A stretch of DNA of 12,479 nt from an uncultured Thomasclavelia sp. (GTDB taxonomy: Bacteria > Bacillota_I > Bacilli_A > Erysipelotrichales > Coprobacillaceae): positions 1-12,479 of the forward strand of contig CAJUOR010000055.1 of the NCBI GenBank assembly GCA_910588165.1, read 5' to 3'. Numbering within the stretch: position 1 is the first letter of the stretch; each line of letters starts with the position of its first letter. The translations under genes were made by a program, and so were the position numbers. Below, in pieces: positions 5,250-12,479 of this stretch. The notes below the pieces were generated by a model. The model did not search any database. It saw only the letters and a list, made by a program, of their open reading frames with translations, and was not told the DNA's origin.

Positions 5250-6362
5250 ATGCAATTTAGAATCTTAAGAACAGAATTATTAAATGCCTTAACTAAAGTA
5301 TCTCGAGCCGTTTCAAGTAAGAGTCCTTTACCTGTTTTAACCGGTATCAAATTTAACTTAACAAATGATGAATTGATTTTAACAGGTAGTGATTCAGATA
5401 TTACTATTGAAACAAGAATTGAAAAAAAAGAAAAGAAATTAGAAATCAAAGAAAGCGGAGCTATTGTTTTAAATGGACATTATATCTCTGAAATTGTTCG
5501 TAAAATCGAATCTGAATTTATTGATATTGAAATTATTGACGGAACATTAACACGTATTAAAGGTGAACGCAGTGAATTTAATTTAAATGGAATTAAATCC
5601 ATTGATTATCCTAAAATTGACTTAACTAAACGTGGTGAGAATTTTAAATTAGATTCTTTAATCTTAAAAACAATTATCAATCAAACAGTTTTTGCAACAA
5701 CAGATAAAGAAACTCGTCCGATTTTAACCGGTGTTAATTTTAGAGCAATCGACGGTGAATTAAGCTGTATTGCAACTGACTCTTATCGTTTAGCTAAAAA
5801 GATTGTACAAGTTGATGAAGGTTTACGTTTTAATATCACTATTCCTGCTAAGAGTTTAAATGAAATTTCTAAAATTATCGAGAAGGTTGAAGATATTGAT
5901 ATTTATGTATCAGATCGTAAAATTTTATTCGCCCTTGATAACATTGTAATTCAAACTCGTTTAATTGATGGTGCTTTCCCTGATACATCACGTTTAATTC
6001 CGACAGATTTTTCTTATGACTTATGTGTCGACTCTAAAGATATTTTAAGTGCGATAGATCGTGCAAGCTTACTTGCTTCTGACAGCAACAATATCGTTAA
6101 ACTGACAATGAACAATGAAAATGTCATGATTTCTAGTAAATCGCAAGAAATAGGTTCCGTTGAAGAAGATTTGTCTTCCTCATTTTTCCAAGGAGAGCCT
6201 TTGAATATTTCATTTAGTTCTAAATATGTTTCAGAAGCTATTCGAGCTATTGCTCAACCAAAGATTAAAATTTTATTTACAGGTGATATGAAACCATTTA
6301 TCATCAAAAGTGATGAAGATGAATCTTTATTGCAATTAGTTTTACCTGTCAGAACTTATTAA
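5250..6362 (+). CDS. dnaN: DNA polymerase III beta subunit (sliding clamp)
   Basis: Forms a ring-shaped dimer on DNA that tethers the replicative polymerase and other repair and replication proteins. The 370 residues correspond to three similar domains of about 120 residues each. The N-terminus (MQFRILRTELLNALTKVSRA, then PLPVLTGIKF) and the C-terminal LPVRTY match the family, as does the mid-protein TDSYRLAKK. The ribosome binding site AAGGAGTG (5235-5242) is well spaced from the ATG. It follows dnaA across the downstream origin region, the conserved order in Bacillota. The stop codon overlaps a terminator hairpin. Confidence 0.97.
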   Translation: MQFRILRTELLNALTKVSRAVSSKSPLPVLTGIKFNLTNDELILTGSDSDITIETRIEKKEKKLEIKESGAIVLNGHYISEIVRKIESEFIDIEIIDGTLTRIKGERSEFNLNGIKSIDYPKIDLTKRGENFKLDSLILKTIINQTVFATTDKETRPILTGVNFRAIDGELSCIATDSYRLAKKIVQVDEGLRFNITIPAKSLNEISKIIEKVEDIDIYVSDRKILFALDNIVIQTRLIDGAFPDTSRLIPTDFSYDLCVDSKDILSAIDRASLLASDSNNIVKLTMNNENVMISSKSQEIGSVEEDLSSSFFQGEPLNISFSSKYVSEAIRAIAQPKIKILFTGDMKPFIIKSDEDESLLQLVLPVRTY

Positions 6363-6383
6363 AAAGCCTAGTTTGGCTTTTTC
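6361..6383 (+). terminator. intrinsic terminator at the dnaN stop codon
   Basis: AAAAAGCC (6361-6368) and GGCTTTTT (6375-6382) form a perfect 8-bp stem with a 6-nt loop, and the T-run is part of the right arm. It begins inside the stop codon and lies 22 bp before the next start. Partial read-through would set expression of the downstream membrane-protein gene. Confidence 0.8.
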
Positions 6384-6405
6384 TTAATATATAGGAGGTT
6401 TTTTA

Positions 6406-7092
6406 ATGTTGGGTACAATTATTAACACTGTATCTGTTATTTGCGGTAGCACCATAGGTTTAATCTTAAATAAAGGTATTCCTGAGCGATTAACCGATCA
6501 GATGATGAAGGCTTTAGGTCTATGTACGCTTTTTATTGGTGTTCAAGAAGCTTTTAAAGGTGAAAATACTTTAATTATGATTTTATCGATGGTATTAGGT
6601 GTCATTATCGGTGAAGGTATAGATATTGATAATCATGTTACACAATTTCTAAATCGTATCGAAAAAAAATATATTCGCAAAAAAGAAGGACAGACCCGTT
6701 CCTTGACAGAAGGTTTTATTACTTCAAGTCTTTTGTTTTGTGTAGGCTCAATGACTATTGTCGGCTGTTTAAATGCCGGACTTAATCATGACAATACTAT
6801 GTTATTGACAAAATCTACTTTAGATTTTTGTTCATCAATGATTTTTGCTTCGACTTTAGGCTTTGGTGTTATGCTTTCATCTGTCTTTATTTTAATTTAT
6901 CAAGGTGGGTTAACACTTTTGGCGATGTGGGCAGCGCCTTTGTTATCGAGTACTGTCATTAATGAGATGACTTGTGTTGGATCCTTGGTTATTATTGCCA
7001 CCGGGCTGAATTTATTAAAGATTACTAACTTAAAATTGATGAATTATATTCCGACGATGTTCTTACCAATTTTGCTGTGTCTATTGATGTAA
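6406..7092 (+). CDS. DUF554-family (YdfK/YqgA-like) integral membrane protein
   Basis: An uncharacterised membrane protein family; the function is unknown and I infer none. The 228 residues are the usual DUF554 length. The start MLGTIINTVSVICGSTIGL and the core EGFITSSLLFCVGSMTIVG, KSTLDFCSSMIFASTLG are characteristic. Likely membrane segments are near 3-22, 35-50, 54-70, 102-121, 140-165, 167-180, 190-206 and 211-227, with a basic loop at about 84-98 (RIEKKYIRKK). The ribosome binding site TAGGAGGT (6392-6399) precedes ATG 6406. Between dnaN and yaaA it interrupts the standard dnaN-yaaA-recF order and has a terminator on each side. There is no room for a promoter after the dnaN terminator, so it probably depends on read-through. 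Confidence 0.9.
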   Translation: MLGTIINTVSVICGSTIGLILNKGIPERLTDQMMKALGLCTLFIGVQEAFKGENTLIMILSMVLGVIIGEGIDIDNHVTQFLNRIEKKYIRKKEGQTRSLTEGFITSSLLFCVGSMTIVGCLNAGLNHDNTMLLTKSTLDFCSSMIFASTLGFGVMLSSVFILIYQGGLTLLAMWAAPLLSSTVINEMTCVGSLVIIATGLNLLKITNLKLMNYIPTMFLPILLCLLM

Positions 7093-7112
7093 GATAGATA
7101 AAATTGACTAAA

Positions 7113-7148
7113 ATCCTTAAATTTCAATTCATATGCGATATTTAGGAT
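7113..7148. repeat. inverted repeat after the DUF554 gene
   Basis: ATCCTTAAAT (7113-7122) and ATTTAGGAT (7140-7148) pair with a 1-nt bulge around a 17-nt loop. No T-run follows. It may be a weak regulatory site; a TTGACT lies just before it (7104-7109) but lacks a good -10. Confidence 0.3.
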
Positions 7149-7174
7149 AGTATATACTCTTCCTCATAAATAAC

Positions 7175-7200
7175 AAAAAGGCTTGTAATAAGCTTTTTTT
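7175..7200 (+). terminator. intrinsic terminator of the DUF554 gene
   Basis: AAAAAG-GCTT (7175-7184), loop GTAAT and AAGCTTTTTTT (7190-7200) form a stem with one bulged G, ending in a T-run. Confidence 0.75.
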
Positions 7201-7232
7201 GTTTATTTAAGCTATTATTATGGTTAAAAATA

Positions 7233-7241
7233 TGTTATAAT
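7233..7241 (+). promoter_or_regulatory. extended -10 promoter of yaaA-recF-gyrB-gyrA
   Basis: TGTTATAAT (7233-7241) is a perfect extended -10 (TGN TATAAT). The -35 position has only a poor match, as is common with extended -10 promoters. It lies after the DUF554 terminator and about 30 nt before the yaaA start. Confidence 0.7.
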
Positions 7242-7259
7242 GAAGTGAAAAATCATACT

Positions 7260-7271
7260 GGAGGAATGAAG
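7260..7271 (+). promoter_or_regulatory. ribosome binding site fixing the yaaA start
   Basis: GGAGGA (7260-7265) stands 6 nt before ATG 7272. The ATG at 7266 abuts it and the GTG at 7245 lies before it, so both are rejected as starts. Confidence 0.8.
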
Positions 7272-7481
7272 ATGAAAACAGTAAAGATTACAACAGAATA
7301 CATTACTTTAGGTCAGTTTTTAAAATTAGCTGATATTGTCAATGGTGGCGGTGAAGCTAAGTTGATTATTGCCGAGGGATTAGTTGAAGTGAACGGTGAA
7401 GTAGATACACGTCGTGGCCGAAAACTACGTGACAAAGATATTGTCACGTATCAAAAGCAAAGCTATCAAGTTGAACAATGA
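7272..7481 (+). CDS. yaaA: S4-domain RNA-binding protein YaaA
   Basis: A 69-residue single-domain protein with an S4 fold of the kind found in ribosomal protein S4 and RNA-modifying enzymes. In Bacillota this origin-linked paralogue is thought to bind RNA or the ribosome; its precise role is not settled here. The S4 features are the stretch ITLGQFLKLADIVNGGGEAK (about 11-30), then VEVNGEVDTRRGRKLRDKDIV (about 39-59), with the GE...RRGRKLR turn typical of the family. The start at ATG 7272 is set by GGAGGA. Its stop overlaps the recF start by 4 nt (ATGA), which implies translational coupling. It heads the rightward yaaA-recF-gyrB-gyrA unit. Confidence 0.92.
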   Translation: MKTVKITTEYITLGQFLKLADIVNGGGEAKLIIAEGLVEVNGEVDTRRGRKLRDKDIVTYQKQSYQVEQ

Positions 7482-8572
7482 GAATTCAAAGAATCGCTTT
7501 AAAAAACTTTAGAACTTATGACTATGCCGATTTTACATTCTCGCCAACTACCAATGTGTTAATTGGTAAAAATGCTCAAGGTAAAACGAATTTGATTGAG
7601 GCGATTTATCTTTTATCCGTCGCTAAGTCGTTTAGAACCCGTTTGAATCAAGAAATGATTATGTTTGAGCGGGAGTTTGCGAAAATTATCGGATTGGTTC
7701 AGACAAAAACATCACAAAAAAATTTGGAAATGGTTTTGTTTGAGAAAGGGAAGCAGGCTAAAATCAATCAGGCTTTATGTCATAAGACAAGTGAGTTTGT
7801 CGGCATATTTAATGTGGTAGTCTTTACGCCTGATGACTTGTTTTTTGTTAAGGGAAGTCCTAAGATAAGAAGGCGTTTTATGGATATTGAATTATCGAAA
7901 ATATCTAGTTTATACCTTTCTTATTTTAGTTCTTTCCAGCACTTTTTTAAAGAGCGTAATCAATATTTAAAACAAGCGGGACAAACAAGAAAAAGAGATG
8001 ATGTTTATTTAGATGTTATTACGCATCAAATGATTGATGTACAAATTGAAATCGCTAAGCAAAGGACAGACTTTATCGCTAAATTGAATGACTTTACCAA
8101 ACAGATTTACAAAAGAATTTCACAGCATGATGAAAACATTACGCTAGTTTATGAAACTTTTTTTGATGTGAATAGTCCTAGTGTCAAAGAAGATTTGATA
8201 AGGCTATACGAAGAAGATAAAGAAAAAGATTATCGTTACGGTAAAACAAATCAAGGGGTTAATAAAGATGATATTAAGGTATTGCTTAATGATAAGGAAG
8301 CTTGCCAGTTTGCCAGTCAAGGACAACAAAGAAGTATTGTCCTAGCGATGAAGATTGGTTTATTAAAGCTAATTTATGAGGAAATAGGGGAATATCCTGT
8401 TCTTTTATTAGATGATGTCTTATCTGAATTAGATAATGAACGTCAGAATTTATTGTTAAATTTAGTCAGTGATGATATTCAGACCTTTATTACGACAACT
8501 TCGATTGACGGATTAAGTCATGAAGTTATCCAAAGGGCTAATAAAATTGAAATTAGCAAGGAAAGGAGCTAA
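7478..8572 (+). CDS. recF: DNA replication and repair protein RecF
   Basis: An SMC-like ATPase that binds DNA at gaps and, with RecO and RecR, helps load RecA. The 364 residues are normal. Walker A is GKNAQGKTNL (30-39), the ABC signature is SQGQQRSIVLA (280-290) and Walker B LLLDDVLSELD is at 309-319. The helical arm lies between. The segment that usually reads GPHRDD before the signature is GVNKDD here (260-265), losing the His-Arg pair while both Asp remain. The start overlaps the yaaA stop by 4 nt. The gyrB start follows five bases after its stop, so the genes are one transcription unit. I judge it functional despite the altered motif. Confidence 0.95.
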   Translation: MRIQRIALKNFRTYDYADFTFSPTTNVLIGKNAQGKTNLIEAIYLLSVAKSFRTRLNQEMIMFEREFAKIIGLVQTKTSQKNLEMVLFEKGKQAKINQALCHKTSEFVGIFNVVVFTPDDLFFVKGSPKIRRRFMDIELSKISSLYLSYFSSFQHFFKERNQYLKQAGQTRKRDDVYLDVITHQMIDVQIEIAKQRTDFIAKLNDFTKQIYKRISQHDENITLVYETFFDVNSPSVKEDLIRLYEEDKEKDYRYGKTNQGVNKDDIKVLLNDKEACQFASQGQQRSIVLAMKIGLLKLIYEEIGEYPVLLLDDVLSELDNERQNLLLNLVSDDIQTFITTTSIDGLSHEVIQRANKIEISKERS

Positions 8573-8577
8573 TAGAG

Positions 8578-10506
8578 ATGGACGAACAAGTTAAAGTAGA
8601 ACATAGTTATGATGATTCCGATATTCAAGTGCTTGAAGGGTTAGAGGCAGTCAGAAAAAGACCGGGAATGTATATTGGATCAACCTCAGTTAGAGGCTTA
8701 CATCATTTGGTTTGGGAAATTGTCGACAATGCGATTGATGAGGCTTTATCAGGTTACTGTAATGAAATTCAGATTGTATTGATGCCTGATGATGTTGTGA
8801 AAGTCGTTGACAATGGTCGTGGTATGCCTACAGGTGTCAATGAAAAAACAGGAAAATCGACAGTCGAAACCATTTTTACAGTGCTTCATGCAGGTGGTAA
8901 GTTCGGTGGCGGCGGATATAAGGTATCCGGTGGTTTACATGGTGTAGGGGCTTCGGTTGTTAATGCCTTATCTACATGGCTAGAAGTCTATGTTGAAAGA
9001 GATGGTAATCTCTATTATCAGAAGTTTGCCGACGGTGGTGCACCTGTTGAAGATTTTAAGCAGATTGGAACAAGTGACAAAACAGGATCAACAGTTATAT
9101 TTAAAGCCGATCCGCTTATTTTCCAAGAATCTACAACTTATGATTATGCTACCATCAAAGATCGTATTCAACAATTAGCATTCTTAAATAAAGGCTTGAA
9201 ATTAGTTTTAATTGATGAAAGAGGAGATAGTCCTAGACGTCATGAATATCACTATGAAGGTGGTTTGAAGGAATATGTTAAATATTTAAACAAAAACAAA
9301 ACACCAGTGCATGAAGATATTATTTATGTTGAAGATTTGCAAGACGGTATTCAAGTTGAAGTAGCCATGCAGTATAATGATGGCTATCAGCCTAACATTT
9401 ACTCTTTCTGTAACAATATCAATACACATGAAGGTGGAACTCACGAAGAGGGGTTCAGAATGGCTTTAACACGTATTATCAATAACTATGCTAAAGCTAA
9501 TAATTTTCTCAAGAAAGACGAAGATACGCTTTCTGGTGATGATACAAGAGAAGGGTTAACCGCAATCATTTCCGTTAAGCACCCTGACCCTCAATATGAA
9601 GGACAAACTAAGACTAAATTAGGGAACGCCGAAGTGAGAAGAATTGTTTCGGGTATCTTTGCGGAGGCATTAGATAAGTTTTTATTAGAAAATCCTAACA
9701 GTGCTAAATTGATTATGGATAAATGTTTATTGGCAAGTAGGGCTAGAATGGCAGCTAAGCGTGCCAGAGAAATGACAAGAAGAAAAAGTGCTTTGGAAAT
9801 TTCATCATTACCGGGTAAATTAGCTGATTGTACTTCTAAAGATCCTACTTTATCTGAAATCTTTATTGTCGAAGGGGATTCGGCCGGCGGTTCTGCTAAG
9901 ATGGGAAGAAATCGTGAATTCCAAGCTATTTTACCTTTGCGTGGTAAGATTTTAAACGTAGAAAAAGCTCGTGTCGATAAAATTTTCAGTAATAAAGAAA
10001 TATTGTCCATGATTACAGCCTTTGGGACAGGTATTAACGAAGAATTTGATATTAGTAAATTGCGTTATCATAAAATTGTTATTATGACCGATGCCGATGT
10101 TGATGGTGGTCATATCAGAACTTTAATGTTGACGTTCTTGTATAGATATTTAAAACCATTAATTGAAGAAGGTCATGTTTATATCGCTCAACCGCCTTTA
10201 TATTTATTAAAACAAGGGAAAGAAGAACATTATTTGTATTCAGAGGGTGATTTACAAGCTTTACAAGAAAAATTGGGACCAAATGCAAGATACAATATTC
10301 AGCGTTACAAAGGATTAGGTGAAATGAATGCCGAACAGCTTTGGGAAACAACTATGGATCCTGAAAATCGAATTTTATTACAGGTTCAAATTGAAGATGC
10401 GATGGAAGCAGATATGATATTTGATATGTTGATGGGAGAACACGTTGAGCCTAGACGTGAATTTATTCAAGAAAATGCGTTGAATGTCAGAAACTTAGAT
10501 GTTTAG
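8578..10506 (+). CDS. gyrB: DNA gyrase subunit B
   Basis: The ATPase subunit of DNA gyrase, which with GyrA introduces negative supercoils. The 642 residues match the Gram-positive form without the extra TOPRIM insert of enteric GyrB. The GHKL ATPase has EIVDNAIDEA (47-56, Glu47 as general base), DNGRGMP (78-84) and GGLHGVGASVVNAL (118-131). The transducer contains the QTKTKLGN loop (343-350). The TOPRIM domain has EGDSAGGSA (432-440) and DADVDG (505-510), and the tail has IQRYKGLGEMN (574-584). Ribosome binding site GGAAAGGAG lies just before the ATG, within the end of recF. Its partner gyrA follows 18 bp after the stop, supporting gyrase over topoisomerase IV. Confidence 0.97.
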   Translation: MDEQVKVEHSYDDSDIQVLEGLEAVRKRPGMYIGSTSVRGLHHLVWEIVDNAIDEALSGYCNEIQIVLMPDDVVKVVDNGRGMPTGVNEKTGKSTVETIFTVLHAGGKFGGGGYKVSGGLHGVGASVVNALSTWLEVYVERDGNLYYQKFADGGAPVEDFKQIGTSDKTGSTVIFKADPLIFQESTTYDYATIKDRIQQLAFLNKGLKLVLIDERGDSPRRHEYHYEGGLKEYVKYLNKNKTPVHEDIIYVEDLQDGIQVEVAMQYNDGYQPNIYSFCNNINTHEGGTHEEGFRMALTRIINNYAKANNFLKKDEDTLSGDDTREGLTAIISVKHPDPQYEGQTKTKLGNAEVRRIVSGIFAEALDKFLLENPNSAKLIMDKCLLASRARMAAKRAREMTRRKSALEISSLPGKLADCTSKDPTLSEIFIVEGDSAGGSAKMGRNREFQAILPLRGKILNVEKARVDKIFSNKEILSMITAFGTGINEEFDISKLRYHKIVIMTDADVDGGHIRTLMLTFLYRYLKPLIEEGHVYIAQPPLYLLKQGKEEHYLYSEGDLQALQEKLGPNARYNIQRYKGLGEMNAEQLWETTMDPENRILLQVQIEDAMEADMIFDMLMGEHVEPRREFIQENALNVRNLDV

Positions 10507-10524
10507 GAAAGGAAGGGATAAATA

Positions 10525-12479
10525 ATGGATATAGAATCTGGTGTAAAAAAAGTTAATCTATCTAGAGAAATGAAGGACTCCTTCCTTGAATATGCGATGT
10601 CTGTTATTATTGACCGTGCTTTACCTGATGTAAGAGATGGTTTAAAGCCGGTTCAAAGACGTATCGTTTACGGTATGAATGAATTAGGCTGTCATAGTGA
10701 TAAGGCTTATAAAAAGTCAGCACGTATTGTCGGTGAAGTTATGGGTAAATATCACCCTCATGGCGACTCATCTATCTATGACGCTTTAGTGCGTATGGCA
10801 CAAGATTTCTCATATCGCTATATGTTAGTAGACGGACATGGGAACTTTGGTTCAATCGATGGCGATAGTGCGGCGGCACAACGTTATACTGAAGCAAGAA
10901 TGTCTAAGCTCTCAATGGAGTTAGTGAAAGATATCAATAAAAACACAGTTGATTATCAAGATAACTACGATGGGGAAGAAAAAGAACCAAAGGTTCTACC
11001 ATCAAGATTTCCTAATTTATTAGTGAATGGTACAACCGGTATTGCCGTAGGTATGGCAACTAATATTCCTAGTCACAATTTAGGTGAAATTATTGATGCG
11101 ATTTTAGCAGTCAGTGAGGATCCTGAAATTTCTGTGATTGATATTATGGAGAATTATTTACCGGGACCTGACTTTCCGACAGGTGGTTATATCTTAGGTA
11201 AATCAGGCATTAAAAAAGCTTATGAAACAGGTAATGGCTTAATTATTATGCGTGCTAAAACCGATATTGTAGATATTCATGCCGGTAAGAAAGCTATTAT
11301 CGTAACTGAAATTCCTTATATGGTTAATAAGGCTCGTTTAATTGAAAAAATTGCTGAGCACGTACGTGAAAAGAATATTGAAGGTATTACAGATTTAAGA
11401 GATGAATCCAGCCGTGAAGGGATTCGTATTGTCATTGAATTAAGAAAAGATGTTCAGCCTGAGGTTGTTTTAAATCAGTTGTATAAATTAACGGCTTTAC
11501 AGTCAACTTTCGGGGCTAATATGAACGCTTTGGTTAATGGACAGCCTAAGATTTTAAATCTTAAGGAAATGATTACCCTTTATTTACAGCATCAAGAAGA
11601 TGTCATTAGAAGAAGAACACAGTTTGAATTGACGAAAGCTGAAGACCGTGCGCATATTTTAGAGGGCTTGAAAATTGCTTTAGATAACATTGATGCGATT
11701 ATTTCTTTAATCCGTTCAAGTCGTTCAACTGAAGTCGTTCAACAGCGTTTAATGGAAGAATTTAATTTAAGTGAACGTCAGGCTAAAGCTATTCGTGAAA
11801 TGCAGCTTCAAAGATTGGCCGGTTTGGAAAGAGAAAAAATTATCAATGAATATAATGAAATCTTAGCTATTATTGCCGATTTAAAAGATATTTTAGCGAA
11901 TGAACAGCGTATTTTAGCTATTATCAGAACTGAATTATTGGAAATTAAGGAAAAGTATGCTGATAAACGTCGTACGGAAATTATTCAAGGAACATTTGAT
12001 TTAGAAGATGAAGATTTGATTCCTGAAGAAGATATTATTATTTCTTTAACTACAAACGGCTATGCTAAAAGAATGCCTGTTGATTTGTATAAAACGCAAA
12101 ATAGAGGTGGTAGAGGTATAAAAGGTATGGCCACTCATGATGATGATATTGTTGATCAAATGTTGAATATGTCTACTCATGATGATTTGATGTTCTTTAC
12201 AAATTTCGGTAAGGTTTATCGTCTGAAAGGTTATAATATTCCGGAGTTTGGCAGGACAGCTAAAGGTATACCGGTAGTCAATTTATTGAATTTGGATAAA
12301 GATGAATATGTCCGTTCTATGATTTCTTTAAATAAGAAATTATTTGAAACAGATCATCACCCTGAATATATTTTCTTTGCAACTAAGCTAGGTGTTGTTA
12401 AGCGTGTTGCTATTAAAGAATTTGAGAGTATTCGTCAATCCGGTAAGATTGCTTTGACTTTAAGAGATGGTGATGAGCT
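10525..12479 (+). CDS. gyrA: DNA gyrase subunit A, 3' end beyond the window
   Basis: The breakage-reunion subunit of gyrase. The frame opens at ATG 10525 after AGGAAGGG and stays open to the edge: 651 full codons of an expected 800 or so. The catalytic Tyr is Y121 in AAAQRYTEAR. The quinolone-binding stretch KYHPHGDSSIYDALVRMAQ has Ser at residue 82 and Asp at residue 86, the residues usual in susceptible enzymes. The C-terminal wrapping domain has begun: a GyrA-box form QNRGGRG (in TQNRGGRGIKG, about 12,100-12,125) is present, which favours GyrA over ParC. It follows gyrB directly. Confidence 0.97.
   Translation, partial: MDIESGVKKVNLSREMKDSFLEYAMSVIIDRALPDVRDGLKPVQRRIVYGMNELGCHSDKAYKKSARIVGEVMGKYHPHGDSSIYDALVRMAQDFSYRYMLVDGHGNFGSIDGDSAAAQRYTEARMSKLSMELVKDINKNTVDYQDNYDGEEKEPKVLPSRFPNLLVNGTTGIAVGMATNIPSHNLGEIIDAILAVSEDPEISVIDIMENYLPGPDFPTGGYILGKSGIKKAYETGNGLIIMRAKTDIVDIHAGKKAIIVTEIPYMVNKARLIEKIAEHVREKNIEGITDLRDESSREGIRIVIELRKDVQPEVVLNQLYKLTALQSTFGANMNALVNGQPKILNLKEMITLYLQHQEDVIRRRTQFELTKAEDRAHILEGLKIALDNIDAIISLIRSSRSTEVVQQRLMEEFNLSERQAKAIREMQLQRLAGLEREKIINEYNEILAIIADLKDILANEQRILAIIRTELLEIKEKYADKRRTEIIQGTFDLEDEDLIPEEDIIISLTTNGYAKRMPVDLYKTQNRGGRGIKGMATHDDDIVDQMLNMSTHDDLMFFTNFGKVYRLKGYNIPEFGRTAKGIPVVNLLNLDKDEYVRSMISLNKKLFETDHHPEYIFFATKLGVVKRVAIKEFESIRQSGKIALTLRDGDE

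Noticed and set aside
7245..7271. Upstream GTG or ATG 7266 start for yaaA
   Set aside because: GGAGGA at 7260-7265 lies after the GTG and abuts ATG 7266; only ATG 7272 has proper spacing.
9591..10010. Minus-strand open frame of 139 codons opposite gyrB
   Set aside because: It is antisense to the gyrB transducer and TOPRIM coding sequence, with no start signal or family match.
10760..10800. Possible quinolone-resistance changes in gyrA
   Set aside because: The key positions carry the ordinary Ser and Asp of susceptible enzymes.

Overview
The window carries the replication-origin region of a low-GC Gram-positive bacterium (Bacillota). On the left, leftward genes rpmH, rnpA, yidC and jag run away from the origin. 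On the right, rightward genes dnaA, dnaN, a DUF554 membrane-protein gene, yaaA, recF, gyrB and gyrA run the other way. The switch in gene direction, the cluster of DnaA boxes before dnaA and a second cluster between dnaA and dnaN identify a bipartite oriC of the Bacillus subtilis type. AT-rich codon use, TGA used as a stop (dnaA, yaaA) and TGG for Trp indicate the standard bacterial code rather than a mycoplasma. An Erysipelotrichia-like relative is my guess; no rRNA is present to test it.

Region 1-1081: a 5'-broken GNAT acetyltransferase gene preceded by about 60 bases of clearly higher GC (about 55 percent against 30 percent in the next 60), then an intergenic stretch holding a decayed 64-codon leftward pseudogene and the jag terminator. 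The first 60 bases do not continue the GNAT reading frame and may be a chimeric join.

Region 1043-3220: the rpmH-rnpA-yidC-jag operon. It has a near-consensus promoter (TTGACT, 17 bp, TAAAAT), a hairpin with a T-tract between rpmH and rnpA, a 20-bp rnpA/yidC overlap and a strong terminator after jag. The proteins serve ribosome assembly (L34), tRNA 5' maturation (RNase P protein), membrane insertion (YidC) and RNA binding linked to envelope growth (Jag/KhpB). YidC has Asn where the conserved groove Arg should be.

Region 3221-5249: oriC and dnaA. Six DnaA boxes matching TTATNCACA lie upstream, two of them as a head-to-head pair with a 3-bp spacer. A perfect 12-bp inverted repeat overlaps the likely dnaA -10 box and ends at its ribosome binding site. 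Downstream of dnaA, four box-like 9-mers repeat every 10-11 bp, followed by an AT-rich stretch before dnaN.

Region 5250-12479: dnaN with a terminator hairpin on its stop codon, the DUF554 gene, then a yaaA-recF-gyrB-gyrA unit with its own extended -10 promoter and translational coupling at yaaA/recF. These genes supply the sliding clamp, gap-repair loader and DNA gyrase. gyrA runs off the right edge. I found no CRISPR array, insertion sequence, tRNA or rRNA, and no clear new multi-gene system. The points of interest are local departures within a conserved locus.
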